Shown in pieces: positions 40,688 to 53,700 of a stretch of DNA of 64,000 nucleotides. Both the position numbers and the translations under genes were made by a program. The stretch spans positions 43,964-107,963 of the forward strand of contig VZRG01002340.1 of the NCBI GenBank assembly GCA_013397435.1. Reading direction: 5' to 3'. The notes under the pieces are model-generated. The model saw only the letters and a program-made list of their open reading frames with translations. It did not search any database and was not told the origin of the DNA. The stretch's first letter is position 1, and each line of letters opens with the position of its first letter. Origin of the DNA: Erythrocercus mccallii. Taxonomy: Eukaryota; Chordata; Aves; Passeriformes; Dicruridae.

Positions 40688-43600
40688 CAATAATTTTTTT
40701 CCTCTAAACAACAAAATACCAACCCGCAAGCTGACCAAAAATCCTGAAAAAACATACTGTTAATGGCTCTACAGAATTAAAAATAGTTCAGGACAATTTA
40801 CTCAAAACCATTTACTAAAGAAAATATGAAGCCTTATATTTAAACACATCAGTATTTATTATATCCTCTGGGAGTGGTTATAGAGAGCTGAACTACATAC
40901 CAGCTTACAGCAAAATAACTAAATCTGTTTTCATTTCACACTTTGTGCTAGTTTTCAGGAAACCTGCATGTGCACATTTATTTTGCAATCAGATAGGTTT
41001 TCAAAATGTTGCCACTGGCATTGCAGAGGTGGAAAGAGGCACTGCCAATACCAAGTGGTTATAAAGTGATGGAGGGCTAGCCAGCAAAGTACCACAGCTG
41101 ACTCCTGCTTGATGTTACTGTCTTGAGTACCACCAAAACCAAGGGCTGCTCTAGCTCCTAATTATGGGCAGTATTTGGCCATACTTGGTCAAATCATTCC
41201 CTTCATTTGCTCATCACAAGTTGCAAGATGCCCCATGCATGTCCCATGCTGCCTCCATGCCAGCCAGTGATTTTGTCCATCCCCCTGTGGAGTTATGGGA
41301 GCACCTTCTTGGGATCACTGCTGCTTTTTTTATCTCTCGTTGTTGTTAGATGCATACCAATACAGAAGAATGCAAAGTCAATGACTTTTTAAATGAATGC
41401 ACGTGTGGATTAATGTCTCTTTCCTCAACATTAAAAAAAAATGTGTGATTTTCAGAGTTTCATAATCTCCGGTTCTGTATAGCATTTGCTTTCTTGAAAT
41501 CCAAACCTGTTCTAACATCCTGACTTAAAGCTGGAGGCTGGTGGAACTACTACTGCTGCTTCATCTCTTCAACGATGGTGCATTCCTCCTTGCTTCTCGG
41601 TACTCCCCTCCATATCTGATCATCAGGTTTGGATATGGACCAGCTGTGGAACAAACAAAACACTACAACAGGAAGCTAATGGTCACCAGCTGAACCATTT
41701 GAAAAGATCAGTCTCCTCCTCCAACAGAAAGGCGATGCTGCCCTGCATGGTGGACCGCAGATGTGGGCAGATCCCTACAGAAACTGCACCAAACACACAG
41801 AAACACTGCATTACATTCTTACATTACCAAAAATTCTCTTCATTTTTAATAACTATTCAAGTCCCATTGCTACATCATCTTAGCATCTCAAGACCTGTGC
41901 TACGGCCCTCTAAAGGAAACCAAAGACCAGGAAATCAATCAGCTGTGCTTAACACTAGTCATGTTAGTCAGCTCAACACAAACAGATTAGGGCTGATTTT
42001 ATTTATGTTTGCTTCAACACCAAAATCTTCCCAGCAGCCAAGAAGAAATCAGTCTGTAACCAAAGTGAGAGTGGTCGCATCAGCAGACTGCTGGATAAGC
42101 CTGGACTGCCACTTCTTGAGGCGACTGCTGTAAGCTATCATCACAGAGCTGCCACTGACACAGCATGGATGGGTTCCAATGTCTCCTGCCACGGATGGGC
42201 ACAGGAAATTCAGACCTGAATGCCACTGCTGCGATGTGCACAGGTGTGAAAACACAGCTGGCATGATACCACTCAAAAAGCTGACTGAGGAGTGCTAGAC
42301 AAAGCCCAGCATCAGGAAACATGACTGTGATAGTGCACATCACAGGTGAAAAGACGAGCGCGTCAGCAGCCTCATCGCTGAAACCTGGTTTTGAGGCAGC
42401 AGTGAGTTTGAACAATGCATGCAAGATAAGCACAGGCTGTCTGCCTATCTGGATTGGAAATCTCACACTTTCATGTGTTCACATATGCTTTCCTCTACCA
42501 CAACAGATATTTCATGATGTTTCCTTTACGCCTAAGTAGAGAAACTGTTTTCCCCATCCCTGCGTGCAGCAGGTGCAGGACTCCCATGACAATGCTGATC
42601 TCAGCACTCCGGCACAAGAGGTGTCCCCGTCCTGCAAGGAAAACTCATGATATCTTCAAGTATTAGTACAGGTATTGTGACTCCTGAAATTCAATTTTAT
42701 ATATATACAGAAAACTTCTACATGTTCAGCTCACTGTTTGTCCATTTCCCATTTTTGAGTTGCCAGCAAAAACCACTCTGAGAAATTTAGGACTTCACAT
42801 AAAGAAGAAAAATTGTTAATCATTCTGCTGCCAAAAAAAACATCTTTATTGAGATACTCAGAAATGGAACCCTATCATACCATCTGAAGTGTATTATAGC
42901 AGATTTTCACAGGCAGCAGTTGGAATTAAGTACATACCTTTCCATTTGGTATTTTTCACTTTGCAGCCTTAATCTAATTTCTTTGAAGACACTCAACTAT
43001 TGTTCTGGCAGAAGCATAAGGAATAGTTTATAGCAAAGCCTCAAAATTTTGAGTCAGTGGGAGTTAAACACAAGGCCTTAAAATATTCTAGGACCTATCT
43101 CAGAAGCCATGTAAAATATTTTTCCCATTAGCACTTTTCACATCTAAAATTTCAAAAGCGACTGCAGACATTTACATCTACCATTCACAGACTTTTTATT
43201 GGGAATCCTTTTGAGATTCATATTACATAACTCAGCTGGGATAAGTATTTGAGAGCAATTAATCACTAGGGATATCACATGCACATCTTCAGTGAAATTT
43301 ACTTAACTGAAGTAAAAAAAAAAAATTGAGCCTTTCCACAGAGTTCCTCAGATGTACCTCAAAGTAATTTTAGTATGTACATCACCATCCTTTACCCATT
43401 TATGTGGCAAATCCATTATTTGTTTGCAAGGGGTTGCTACAATTAATCAAAGCGGAGATTTTTGAGGAAGGCTTTTCAGGACTGTTAAAGCAGAAGGAAA
43501 GATTCCAGCCCAGGCATTAACCAGCAGAGTAACAAGAAGATAAGCTGGATTTGAGGGAGCAAGCATGTCTCTGGGCATGCACACAGCCATGCAGATGAAC

Positions 43601-44870
43601 AGGAAATCCAAGACATCTTTGGGCCACTGCAATATTGATCATTGGAGAAGGTACTTTTATGGTCAGTTCCTACAGCATCAAAATAATAGAGACACTAATT
43701 TCATACAATGCTGGAGTAAAAATCAATGCCTTGTATTTAAAGGTCTATGGAATGTTACAGGAAATAATGTATTTATTTTTCTTTATCCACTAAAGTCATC
43801 TTAATCATCACAATCGTCCCAAGTCTGCAAAATACCAGGCACTCCTGCTCCCTTCCTCCTCAGATCTGGTGGATAGATTTGGCCACCAGTGCCCTATGCA
43901 TCAAAGCCAAACAGATCAAAGTACAGTTCAACAGAAGGCAAGCCAATTCCAGCCAGATCTTGTGCAAGCTACAAACTGGAAGGCAGCTTAATCCCTTGGG
44001 ATCTCCTATTTCGCCAGTGTTGAGATGCAGGCTCTGATATTAGTTTCTATGGACATGGCAGTTGACCTTTGAGTTATCTTTATTAAACTGTAAAATGGGA
44101 ATTCTGCCATCCTCAAAGCCCTTTTGAAAATTATGAGTAAGAACATCTTCAGCTATAGCTATGGCCACATCACAGCGGCCCCGTCTATGCTGTGGCTCAC
44201 TTTGAAGCATCAGCCTTCAAGGTAGGGATGTTGCTCTTCCCTTTAAGAATGGCGGTGGTATTTTCATACAGTGGTTTCTCACTTCTTTGTGCATCAGGCC
44301 ATTATTCTGCACCCACAAATTCAGTACTTCCAGTTTCCAAAATCAAGATCTGTCTCTACAAGACCTGCAGAGGAAGATCTCTGATCTTCAAGCAAGCCCC
44401 AACTATCCTAAAGGAGATCTTGCAAGGTTACAGTACAAGATGCTATAATTATTAAGAGGTCTCATAGGGATGCTGGCAACCATGAGCACTCTCAGCATCT
44501 GTAGTACCCACAGGATTTAATCCACAGAATTTTAACATCTGTTGATTTTTCACATTCATTTTGGTTTTTCCCTAAAATCCCCTCTAGCAAAATAAGTGAC
44601 ACGCCCCTCCCTTTTTATGTTTATTTTTCCTTCAGAAACAAACCAACCCCCCCACTGGCAACACTAAGACAACACACATGAGAGACTAACTTGACTTCAA
44701 GATGACTGCAGAAGACAGAACTTCATTAGTTCCGTGGGACTGATGCCTGCCTCATGCTAATTTTGTTTCCTTTCAGTCCATCCCTGTCCATTTGTGCCAT
44801 CTGTTTTTGTAACCAATTTACCTTTTCCATCCACAGCAAAATAGCTTAATTAAACACAAAGGAGGCAGCT

Positions 44871-44919
44871 AGGTGAGCTTTAAAGGTCCCTTCCAACACA
44901 GACAAGTTTATGATATGAC
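44871..44919 (+). mobile_element. Short CR1 3'-tail fragment
   Basis: The segment contains GAGCTTTAAAGGTCCCTTCC followed by AACACAGACAAGTTTATGATATGA, which matches the last 50 or so bases of avian CR1 (ATGATCTTTAAAGGTCCCTT, then CCAACCCAAACC and a TTCTATGA unit). Upstream bases no longer align by eye, so this is either an extremely truncated insertion or an old decayed one. A diverged part could extend a little upstream of 44871. Confidence 0.7.
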
Positions 44920-46081
44920 AGCACAGGTAGCCACATTCCCCCATTTTCTGATCTCAGGACCCCCCAGGCTGCTGGCAGAAGCCCAGCTGGGAGCCACAGT
45001 GCCAGTCCAACAGGGCAGGGCTACAGCTCTACAGGAGTCCTGCTCTTATACCACACTCAGGACTGAATATTAATGAAGCTTGATTAAAAACACAAGGGCA
45101 ATCCCTAGTTAGTGGGAACTCTGTTTTCACATTTCAGTATAGCAAAATATGCTCTCTAGAGTGTGGTTGCCACTTCCACTGCTGCTAATTCCCTCTCCTC
45201 CCAAAACAACCTCTCCCTGTTTCTATAGTATTTCAGTGAAGAAGCAACTCCACGTATCTGACAAAAAGCAAACCCATGATAGCTAGAGGTACTGAAATAA
45301 ATGGAAAGCTGGAGGGGGACAGGACTCAAAAAGGATTTTTTTTATAAAAAAGTAATTTTTAAAAAATGTACCACAATCCATACAAAGCAAGCTGTTTGTA
45401 GAGAGAAGACAAAAGGAATACAAGAACATTACCTATGCAATAGATAGGCAAGATGTTTATCTAAAACATGACTTGATTAGGAAACACTGGGGGACACCCT
45501 CCCACTGAAAGAAAAAAATAGAAAAAAACCCAAAACTTACCTATACACTTTTGACTTCTCTCTCTCTCCTACATCTTCACTATTATAAACAGACTCCCAA
45601 AGTGCCAGCCTCAGCATTTTTATCTCCTGAAGCAGCAGACTCTTGCCTATGAAGGCAGCGCTTCAGAGTAAGGATGGGCTGAGCTCTGAGGATGTGAGCA
45701 TGGGGGAGGGAAGCTTCATTATTACAACCCATCCATCAACCACTTCTATAAAGCTCTTTTGTTCCAAGCTCATACTTAGCAACTCAAGGTCAAAACTGAT
45801 GTTGGAAAATGCAAATTGTAAGTCAACCCAGACTTTCACCCCATGTGTCTTCTTGACCTTAAATGCAAACAAGAAACAGGCAAAAAGAAGTTTCAGCTAC
45901 ATGATCCATTTATATAAAAATGTGTATTGAGGAAAAATTACAAATTAAAAATTACTGGGGGCTAATCTACAGTACCACAGATTAGAAAAACAAAATCGGA
46001 ATATGTGCATTTAGGATAAAAGGCCCTTACTTTTTTGGCTTTCTTACACTTTGAGCAAAGTCAATTTCACCTTGTAGGGGC

Positions 46082-46163
46082 TTTTCTGTTTGTTTTGTTT
46101 TTTTTTTCTTTATTGTTTGTTGGGACTTGATTTTTTTGGTTTTGAGTAGCCTTTTTTTTTCTT
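46082..46163. repeat. T-rich / TTTG low-complexity tract
   Basis: Runs of T interrupted by G, for example a 10-T stretch after GTTTTG and a 9-T stretch near 46152-46160. A like tract is at 1524-1567. I see no element attached on the minus strand whose poly-A tail this could be. Confidence 0.8.
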
Positions 46164-47597
46164 TGAGAGGGACACACAAGATTTGATTGAAAGCACCACA
46201 GGGAAAACTAACTGGCTGAGAAAACCCCAACCTTTTCCTCTCTGGTACAAAACAAAGGAACACATCTCTATTAGCCTTTGTCTTTAAGAAGTTCTGGGTC
46301 AGATGTTGGCAGCCTTTACAAAGAAGAAAAATAGTAGGTATTACCAATAAAAAGCAAGGATTTCATTGCAGCCAAGAAAACAGGATGTATTCCACAGGCT
46401 ATAACTATTCTCCTTAGAAACACAAGACAAGGAGAGAAAAAAAATCATTCATTACACTCAAATACTTAAGAGCAATCTTTTCAGTGAACCCCATTTTTGC
46501 AGGATTTCGTGGCAGAAAGCAACAGAGGTGCCAAATACCTGAGATTACAAGCTTATCCAGTGGATATTTCCCAGAGATGCTGTAACAAAAATCAATTTAC
46601 ATGGACAAGAGGAAAACAGCGTTAAGACAAGAGAACTCTGACACAGAACTCTGATCTAGTATTTAAAATCTCTTCATTTTAGATGATTTGGCAGTCTTTA
46701 GAATTGTCATCACAAAACTTCTTGGAGTTTTAAGAGCTTACATATAACATCTTTCATACGGGAAAAGTCCTGCCAAGAGCTTTCAATATAGCTGTATTGA
46801 ATGCCAGTTTGGCTTCCTCCATGTGAATTTGGACAATTTTAACAAGAGTTTATGAACTTGCATTGGGAAAAAAAAGTATAATGATAGCTTGCCATCCATG
46901 CATGTAAGTTATAACTTATGTAAAATATTGTAAAATATATGTAAGATAATTCTGCAGTCTAGCAAAAACACCTTAAATCAAAACGATTCTCTCCAATAGC
47001 TTTGATTTGGTCCTTAAATCACAGCTTTCTTATAAAGCACCATCACACACAATCCTGGCAATTAAGTCAGCCCAAAGGGTTGCTTACTTAGAGGAAGGAT
47101 AGGAAAATGTGTTTAATTAGGAGCAACTCAGGCTACTGAGGAACTGCTTTATTTGATCAACTGCTGCTGTGGATGATCAAAAAGGAGTTTCCTGTAATTC
47201 TCATTGGAGTTTGCTTGCTTGCCCCAAGCAAGATGAAGAACAGAACTATATGGTATATTTTCCATCCTCCTTAATAAAGCTCCCATCAACAAGCAAAAAA
47301 TAGGGTACTGTAGTAATGTAACCTAAATCCTAGACAGTTTCCAAAAACCCAGCCAAGGACCTTTGTCAGAATTTCAAAGAGAAGCCACTGCTGAAATTCT
47401 TAAGCATGCGGAAGGGTTGTTCAGGACTCCTCCTGCAAACAGTGAATGCTTTTCACTCCCTAAGAGATTATTGCCAACAGGATCTATAAGGTGGGACACT
47501 GAAAACAGTTTCCACTTTCTCCACTGGAGACAGTTTCCATCTTTCTGAGGTCAAGTTTATTACCTCACCTTTCAACAGAAACAACAGGTATTTTTAT

Positions 47598-47658
47598 TAC
47601 AGGAGAGTATTATATTTAATTATATTTAATTTATTATATTTAATACAGGAGAGTATTA
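47598..47658. repeat. Direct repeat with 46-bp period around an AT-rich core
   Basis: The 15-mer TACAGGAGAGTATTA occurs at 47598-47612 and again at 47644-47658. Between them TATATTTAAT is itself repeated at 47611-47620 and 47621-47630. This looks like a local slippage duplication, or less likely a target-site-duplication-like pair around a tiny AT-rich insert. Confidence 0.85.
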
Positions 47659-47867
47659 AAGCTCTTGCCAAGAAGCACTGCAAGGCTGGAAGTCCTCAAG
47701 TAAATAATTATAAGTAAAAATAAAATATACTATTTCTAATTTTTAGAATGTGATTTTTGGCTCCCAGCTCTATAACTTGATTAACTAACACCTTCCCTTG
47801 CCCATCATTTTTCAAATAAATGTGCTAAGTCACAGTTTAGGAATGGTATTTTTCAATTTAGTACTCC

Positions 47868-48305
47868 TGCTAAAACCACACCACTGCTTGCTCTCCCCTG
47901 CCACTCCAACCGGAGACACAGGTAGAGATAAGAATAATTTACTGGAAATAGCAATGAGATAAGAAAACGAACAGCAGCAATATTAATAGCAAAAGGTATA
48001 AGACAAAGAAGTGATTTACATAGAAAGCCCATGACAATAAGCAAATACCAGATGGCTTCCCTTGCTACCTTTTCTTAAGTGGGGGAACCCCTTCTCCCCA
48101 GGAGAGAGAGTGAGCGCAAGGGCGAGTTCCTTTCCCCCCTGCCTTGCAGCAATGGCCTGAGGTGGTACAGAATAACATCTGGGTCCTGGCCACACACCTC
48201 CCATCTAAAAATTACCCTGTCCAGGCCAAAACAAACATTTACGAAAGGCCAGAGAGTACCCCGGCTCTCTTGATCAAGTTGGTTCATCTTGGGAACCTCT
48301 AGTAC
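47868..48305 (-). mobile_element. LTR-like block, probably solo LTR of an endogenous retrovirus
   Basis: Read on the minus strand, the block ends with a variant polyadenylation signal (AGTAAA, complement of 47938-47943) followed by TTATTCTTATCTC, then a CCGGTTGGAGTGG segment and GTGGTTTTAGCA. This order (AATAAATTATTCTTATCTC, TTGGAGTG..., GGTTTAAACCAC-type end, CA terminus) is what I recall of passerine ERV LTRs. The low-coordinate edge therefore falls at TG 47868. The high-coordinate edge is uncertain, between about 48200 and 48310, where CR1 sequence starts. No target-site duplication was found and no viral coding sequence is present. This could instead be a promoter-like unique region; confidence is moderate. 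Confidence 0.5.
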
Positions 48306-48309
48306 CTCT

Positions 48310-48560
48310 CCTGGATAGCCTTCCAGTAGGGAAAGTGTGTTCGTGTTCATGGAGATAATGCTTTGACAAGAGGCAATGAGAACAAACTGTAATGCAAGAA
48401 ACTCCATTTAAGCATATGGAAAAAACAGTTTTACTATGAGGGTTGTGATTGCTCCATCCTTGGAGATATTCAAAACCCAAATGCACATAGCCCTCAGCAC
48501 CTGGCTCCCACTCAGCCTGTCCTGAGTAGGGTGTTGGAATAGGTGGCCACAGCCAGAAGG
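48310..48560 (+). mobile_element. CR1 LINE 3' fragment, diverged
   Basis: By eye it follows a CR1 3' region: GGATAGCCTTCCAGTAGGGA, then GACAAGAGGCAATGAGAACA, AAGAAACTCCATTTAAGCAT, TTTTACTATGAGGGTTGTGA, CTCCATCCTTGGAGATATTC, and a final TGTTGGAATAGGTGGCC that corresponds to the TTGGACTAGATGATC step close to the element end. The terminal GTCCCTTCCAA tail is not visible, so the 3' end is lost or replaced. It abuts a second CR1 piece (48563-48800) from further upstream in the element, so the two are out of order and are separate events or a rearrangement. Confidence 0.8.
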
Positions 48561-48562
48561 TA

Positions 48563-48800
48563 GTGACCAATAACTCAATGTCCAGGTGGAGATCTGTGAC
48601 AAGCAAGGCCCCTCAGGGGTCCATACTGTGACCAGTTCTGTTTAATGCCATCAGTGACATAGATGAAGGGATCAAGTGCACCCTCAGCAGCTTTGCAGAT
48701 GACACCAAGCTGAGTGGTGTGGTTGACACGCCTTAGGGGCAGGATGCCAATCAGAAGGATCTGGATAAGCTCAACACTGGGGCCCATGGAAACACTATAG
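48563..48800 (+). pseudogene. CR1 ORF2 reverse-transcriptase fragment, disabled
   Basis: In the frame starting at 48611 the translation reads PQGSIL, stop, then PVLFNAISDIDEGIKCTLSS, followed by FADDTKLSGVVDTP and another stop. This is the palm region of the CR1 reverse transcriptase, including the PQGS motif and the catalytic FADD box (48692-48703), the LINE counterpart of YADD. Two in-frame stops (48629-48631 and 48734-48736) disable it. Homology appears to begin around 48563 and fade near 48800 after a GGGCCCATGG step. The reading direction is the same as in the neighbouring CR1 3' fragment, but this part should lie upstream of a 3' end, not downstream. Confidence 0.88.
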
Positions 48801-50514
48801 GTTTACCCTTTTGTTGCAGTGCTTACAAGACAGGAACTTCGGTGACTACTCAAGCAGCCTCAAGAACTTGTCCTTGAAAAGTTTCATCCCATTAAAACTC
48901 ACTGTCTCAGCTTCAACAACAGCCACCAAGGTAGAGGGAGAAAGGTAATGCAGCACATGGCATACAGTTGAAGTATCTTTTATAACACCCTGCAGGTGGA
49001 GGCTGTGCTCTTGCACTAACCATGACCATGCAGAACTTTCAGGGTGACAATGAGAAAGACTCTGCTCACTTCAGTGTTCACATACAGAGTTCACCCCCGG
49101 GCTTGCTATTTGGTGCTATCAGCCTTTTGTCAGTCAGTCATTTTTCCAATTGTTTCTGTTAAAAGCTGAGATATTCTGGAGTTCTCCCTAATAAATTCAA
49201 AGTTCCACTAGAGATATACCCATGCTTTCATTTGTCTTTAGGATTAACTTATTCATATTTTTATAAGCCACTAATAATAATCTAAATTAGAAATACAATA
49301 TGTGCATAGACATTACTAGTGATAAAACCAGTGGAGCACAAATATGCCAAGCTGACAGGAGCTCAAATGAAGACAAGCTTTTGTCTATCATGACCTAATT
49401 CATTTTCCTACCAGTTGCACTACACAATGCATTTAAATCATTTAAATATTTGATGTGTTAACCTGCAGCACATTGTCTCTATGTACAATGCTAAATTACG
49501 CACTCCTCATCCTACCTTTTACAAGCTGCAGCTATTCTCAGACTGCAGCAAGTTTCACAATTTGTCAGCAAGGTTACTAACAGTAAAAAAATGTTTTGTA
49601 AAGAAAAAGCTACTGTATTTTATGTGTTGGGAAAAGGGGTGGGAGAGGAAAACAAGCTCAGTTAGAGCAACAGGGTCAAAACAAACACGCCTTGAAGAGC
49701 ACTCCCCTCCCATGCTGCATACCACACTCTTCAGAGGGGACATCACAAATTACAGAACTCAAGCCAAACTCAGCAATGAGTGGGAGCAGGCAAGATAATA
49801 AGCACTGCAGATGGTTTTAGTCTTCATTACCATCCAGTAGACACAATGTCTCTGTAACAGATATGGACAAACAGAGGCTTTTGTAACATGACAAACTAAA
49901 AAGCACCAAGAGCTCTATGTTTTTGTGGTATTCTTCACCTCAGGCAAACACCATGGATTTCTAATTACCTGCTCTTCCTCTAGACCTCAAAAAAGGCCGT
50001 AACTGTTGTGAAACTTTGGGTTCTTCAAAACAGACCTTTTTAAGCCACACAACTAAATTACCATCTTCTGGATTCACTCGTATGTGTTACGGCTAGACTC
50101 TGTCAGGGCAGAGCCTTCTAACTCGCACTTAAACCTGCATTGTGGCTGTTCAAGCGCTTCCTAATGTTTTAAGGAAATTTGTTATCGCAAACAGGCCAAC
50201 ACTGCAGTTTAACCTTCCTTCAGGGTAAGCACGCACAGCCTCCCTCCTTTCCACGCAGATTTGGAGGGCAGCCTTGTCCTACCACTGACCATCAAGACAA
50301 GGCAGGGCAAGAGAACTGACTTACACTGGCCTTGTTTTCTCCAGCTTTCCTCTCTTTCCTGAAGGTAAAGATCATAATTATGGATTACAACTCTACGCAA
50401 TTTGTAATTATTATATAACTATAACTGCAATGGTAATTTCAAAATCAACTGCAATAATGTATTTACATTGAAACCACTCTTGTTATGGTCATGCTTGTCT
50501 CCCCATGAGGAGGC

Positions 50515-50730
50515 AAACCCTGTGCAGTGCCACCCGGGATTTCAGAGGTGCAGAGGCAGGGCCACTTTGGCTCACGTTACACAACCGGGGCTGAGCCCAG
50601 CTGCAGCCCAAGGGGTCAGGGCCCCCCCTCCACAGGACTGCTCCCTGCAGGGCTCAGGCTGCCCCAGCCTGCCCAACAGGACTGCACATGCTCCCCACTG
50701 CCAGGGCAGCAAACAGAGATACCAGGAAGG
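50515..50730. other. Isolated GC-rich patch inside AT-rich intron
   Basis: This stretch of about 215 bases is visibly far richer in G and C than the AT-rich flanks, with C7 and CCCC/GGGG runs but few CpGs. Frames of 130 and 132 codons cross it on the plus strand (50468-50860, 50527-50925) without recognisable domains; GC-rich, stop-poor DNA explains them. It may be an old GC-biased element, a regulatory element or an unrecognised alternative exon. Confidence 0.4.
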
Positions 50731-53700
50731 GTGTTGGTCCCATGGAGATCAGTTGGCATACCAGTTTCCCATATCTGGGTTTCCAACAAGGTTGCAAATG
50801 CAACTGGTACAAAACCTTTCAGTTCTAACCCCATTATCATCCTTCTGTTTCCTACCATAGCCATTCCCTATGGCATGCATTCAGCCATGCAGAATGAGTT
50901 TATGGTAAGTATATTTATACCTTAAAATACTCGATCTTCTATCGCATACACATTATTAAAATAAAGATAGCAGGAGGAACCACATAGTGACTACCTACCT
51001 TTATTTTTAATAGAACAAGGAAATAGCTCAACAAGCAACTTTCAGAAACCTGCCTCTACACCAACACATCAAGACATATTCTTGACCATTACTGTGTTTT
51101 CATTCTTTTCTTCATACCAAATCTGGAACAAACTTATTTCTTTCTCATTTTTAAAAATCTTAAAGTTCACATAAGAAGGCCTCCATGTTTCCAACACTAC
51201 CAATCAAAATGGTATAAAGGAAGCTATAACTATGTACTCAATTGCATTATTGTTCATATACACGTGAACATACATCTCCAATCTTACAGGGTGGTCATTT
51301 TCAGAAATTCTTGGGTTCTTGGACTTCTGCAAAGAAATATTTTTCAGTGTCTAGGACATATCTTGGAGGGAGGAAAAATAATTCAGAATTTGACTGGAAA
51401 GGATTTTATTTGCATCATGTGCAGAATAACGGGTGATGGATTTTGCTGTTATATCAATGAAACTTTGCTTGTGCTATCTTTCTTCTAAATTGAAGATCAA
51501 ATACCACAGTTAATGAAAAGTTTTGTTCCCATTTCCTGGTAGTTGGGTTCTTTTTTCTACTTCACAATGCTTTAAGCACCACTAAGGACAATGTGGCTAA
51601 CAACATTTTGATATTTTCTTTTTAACTTTTAATGATACTGCATTAGCCAAGCAGCACTTGTTTTCTCAGTCATTCCAAGCAGATTCAGTTACTCACCATG
51701 AACTAGATACTGAACAGGAAGGGAAAGCCAACACCACTTGCTTGGGAGCTCTTCCCTTCCATACAGCAGGAACAAAAGGTGCCACTAGAGATAACCCACA
51801 AATCACTCATCTTGGGTCCTGCTGAGCTTCCTGTAAGCAAACTCCATCTGCTGCCAAAAGCTAAAACATGCAGAAGTAGGAAACAAAAGACAGATACCCT
51901 CTTGCAAGGAGAAAGACTGGGCTTGCTTTCCTACCCAAACCTGAGATTTTGAGAAACTTTACATATGTAACAGCCAGACACAAAGAATATATATAAGCCA
52001 GCGAGTGGCAATATATATCCCACCACTTAAAAGCTGATGAGAGATCTTCTGTAGCCAGCATTCTGACACTAAAAAAAAAAACAAAATTGGGAGGACCAAG
52101 AAGAAAGAAGAGCATTCAAGTACAACACATTACCATTTAAAACATACTCTAGAAGTGTCTTGTTTTCATTTTCCAAGTGGTTGCTCAACCAGAAAAAAAA
52201 ATTTAAAATCCCACCATTGTCGCTATTACTCAATATGCTTGAAATCACTATAATTTTTCCATTATGATTACCATTTGCATTTAGTGCTAGTAGAAAAAAA
52301 CTAAGTGGCTCAGTTCTTCAGATAGCATCCGCAGTTCCAATATACTTCAGCAGGCAGCTGTTCTAGTCCTAATCTCTGAAAAGTAGGAGCTAAGTTAATT
52401 AAAAAATCCCAATCTTAGATTAATCAAAATTTGGTTAGCTAGGCTACAGCCTGATTACAGTAAAAGGAATGTCCAATCAACTAACTTAACAGATCTACTT
52501 GTTATCAAGATGTCAAATTTCAAATTAAGAACTGCTATTCACATCAGGGAAATTAAACTTACCGAAACATTAAAATGTCCTCTAAGTTGGAAAGTTACAA
52601 GAACTCAGCCACAGACACACATTAAAGTCAGTTCCTTTGAGGGTTTTTTATGTCAAGTAATCCCTTGATATTCTCACTTCCATCACTGTAATAGTGTAAA
52701 TGGTTTTGCACTTGCTTTATACTCCTGTAGCACAGCAATGGTCACATTTGGAAGTGAAGCAATAAAAATTAAGAAAGGGGCATACTCAGTTATTATGGTG
52801 CTTTCCACTGTGCCACAACCGCAGGCAGGAAGGCCTTACACAGGGGCTAAGACCAAGGGGTTATGAAATAGAGGGGTGAGAAGGGCTGTCAGGAGAAAGC
52901 CAAAAGCTCCATCAAATTTCCCCCTTTCCTGTCTCTGCCTCCCATCTCCTCACCTCCTTCCTCATTAATCCAACCACTATCAGGCCTGCAGAGGGTGTTG
53001 TATTTGAGGAAGGCGAAATGCTGAGTTTTAACAAGTGACATGGGTGGTGACTTCCAGAGCAGACACTGAAACTGTCACATCTCAGAACAGGGAGAGGCAG
53101 TTCAGAGCACACCTGGGGTGAGTGAGGAGTCTGAACTACTAAAGAAAATGAGGAGGAGAAAATAAGAGGAAGGAAATAAAATTAATCAGGTCTTAAGCTA
53201 AAAACTGTGTAATCCAGTGGCTTCAACAGGGTAACTACCCAGAAGAGTGACAGCAAAGCAATTATGTGGTTCTCCCACTCTCTGCAGGAGTTAACTACCC
53301 AGCCTGCAGATTGCATAGTGCCCTAAGCTCAATCACATTCATTGGACCTTAAACATTTATATTCTAACTACTCCTAGTTCTTAAAGGGCAATGAAATCTC
53401 ATATGCACAAAGCTGATTAAAGGACAAGAGGACAATAAATAAATACAACCTAACTTAAACCACCATAATTTACAAATGACAAAGAGAAAAAAACCCATGA
53501 CAGCCTGAGGCCAGAAGCAGCCCTGCCCAACTAAAATATGGTAGGATATAAGTACAAATAACTTGCAAAGTCCACCCACATTAATCTGCACTAAACCCAC
53601 AGGTAGAAAAATATTTTCTTTCAGTCTCTTAAGTGGCATGACATCCAGGCTTTCTGGAGACTGCCATCCAACCAGCAGGTTTCCTATCCAATCTACAGCC

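Larger units (their letters stand above)
39926..47597. other. Intronic stretch, one CR1 tail only
   Basis: Apart from the CR1 tail at 44871-44919 and the GACA/GATA repeat, nothing is recognised. Overlapping frames on opposite strands at 41699-42133 (144 codons, plus) and 42080-42466 (128 codons, minus) are the longest intronic frames, but neither shows a known domain. Confidence 0.55.
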
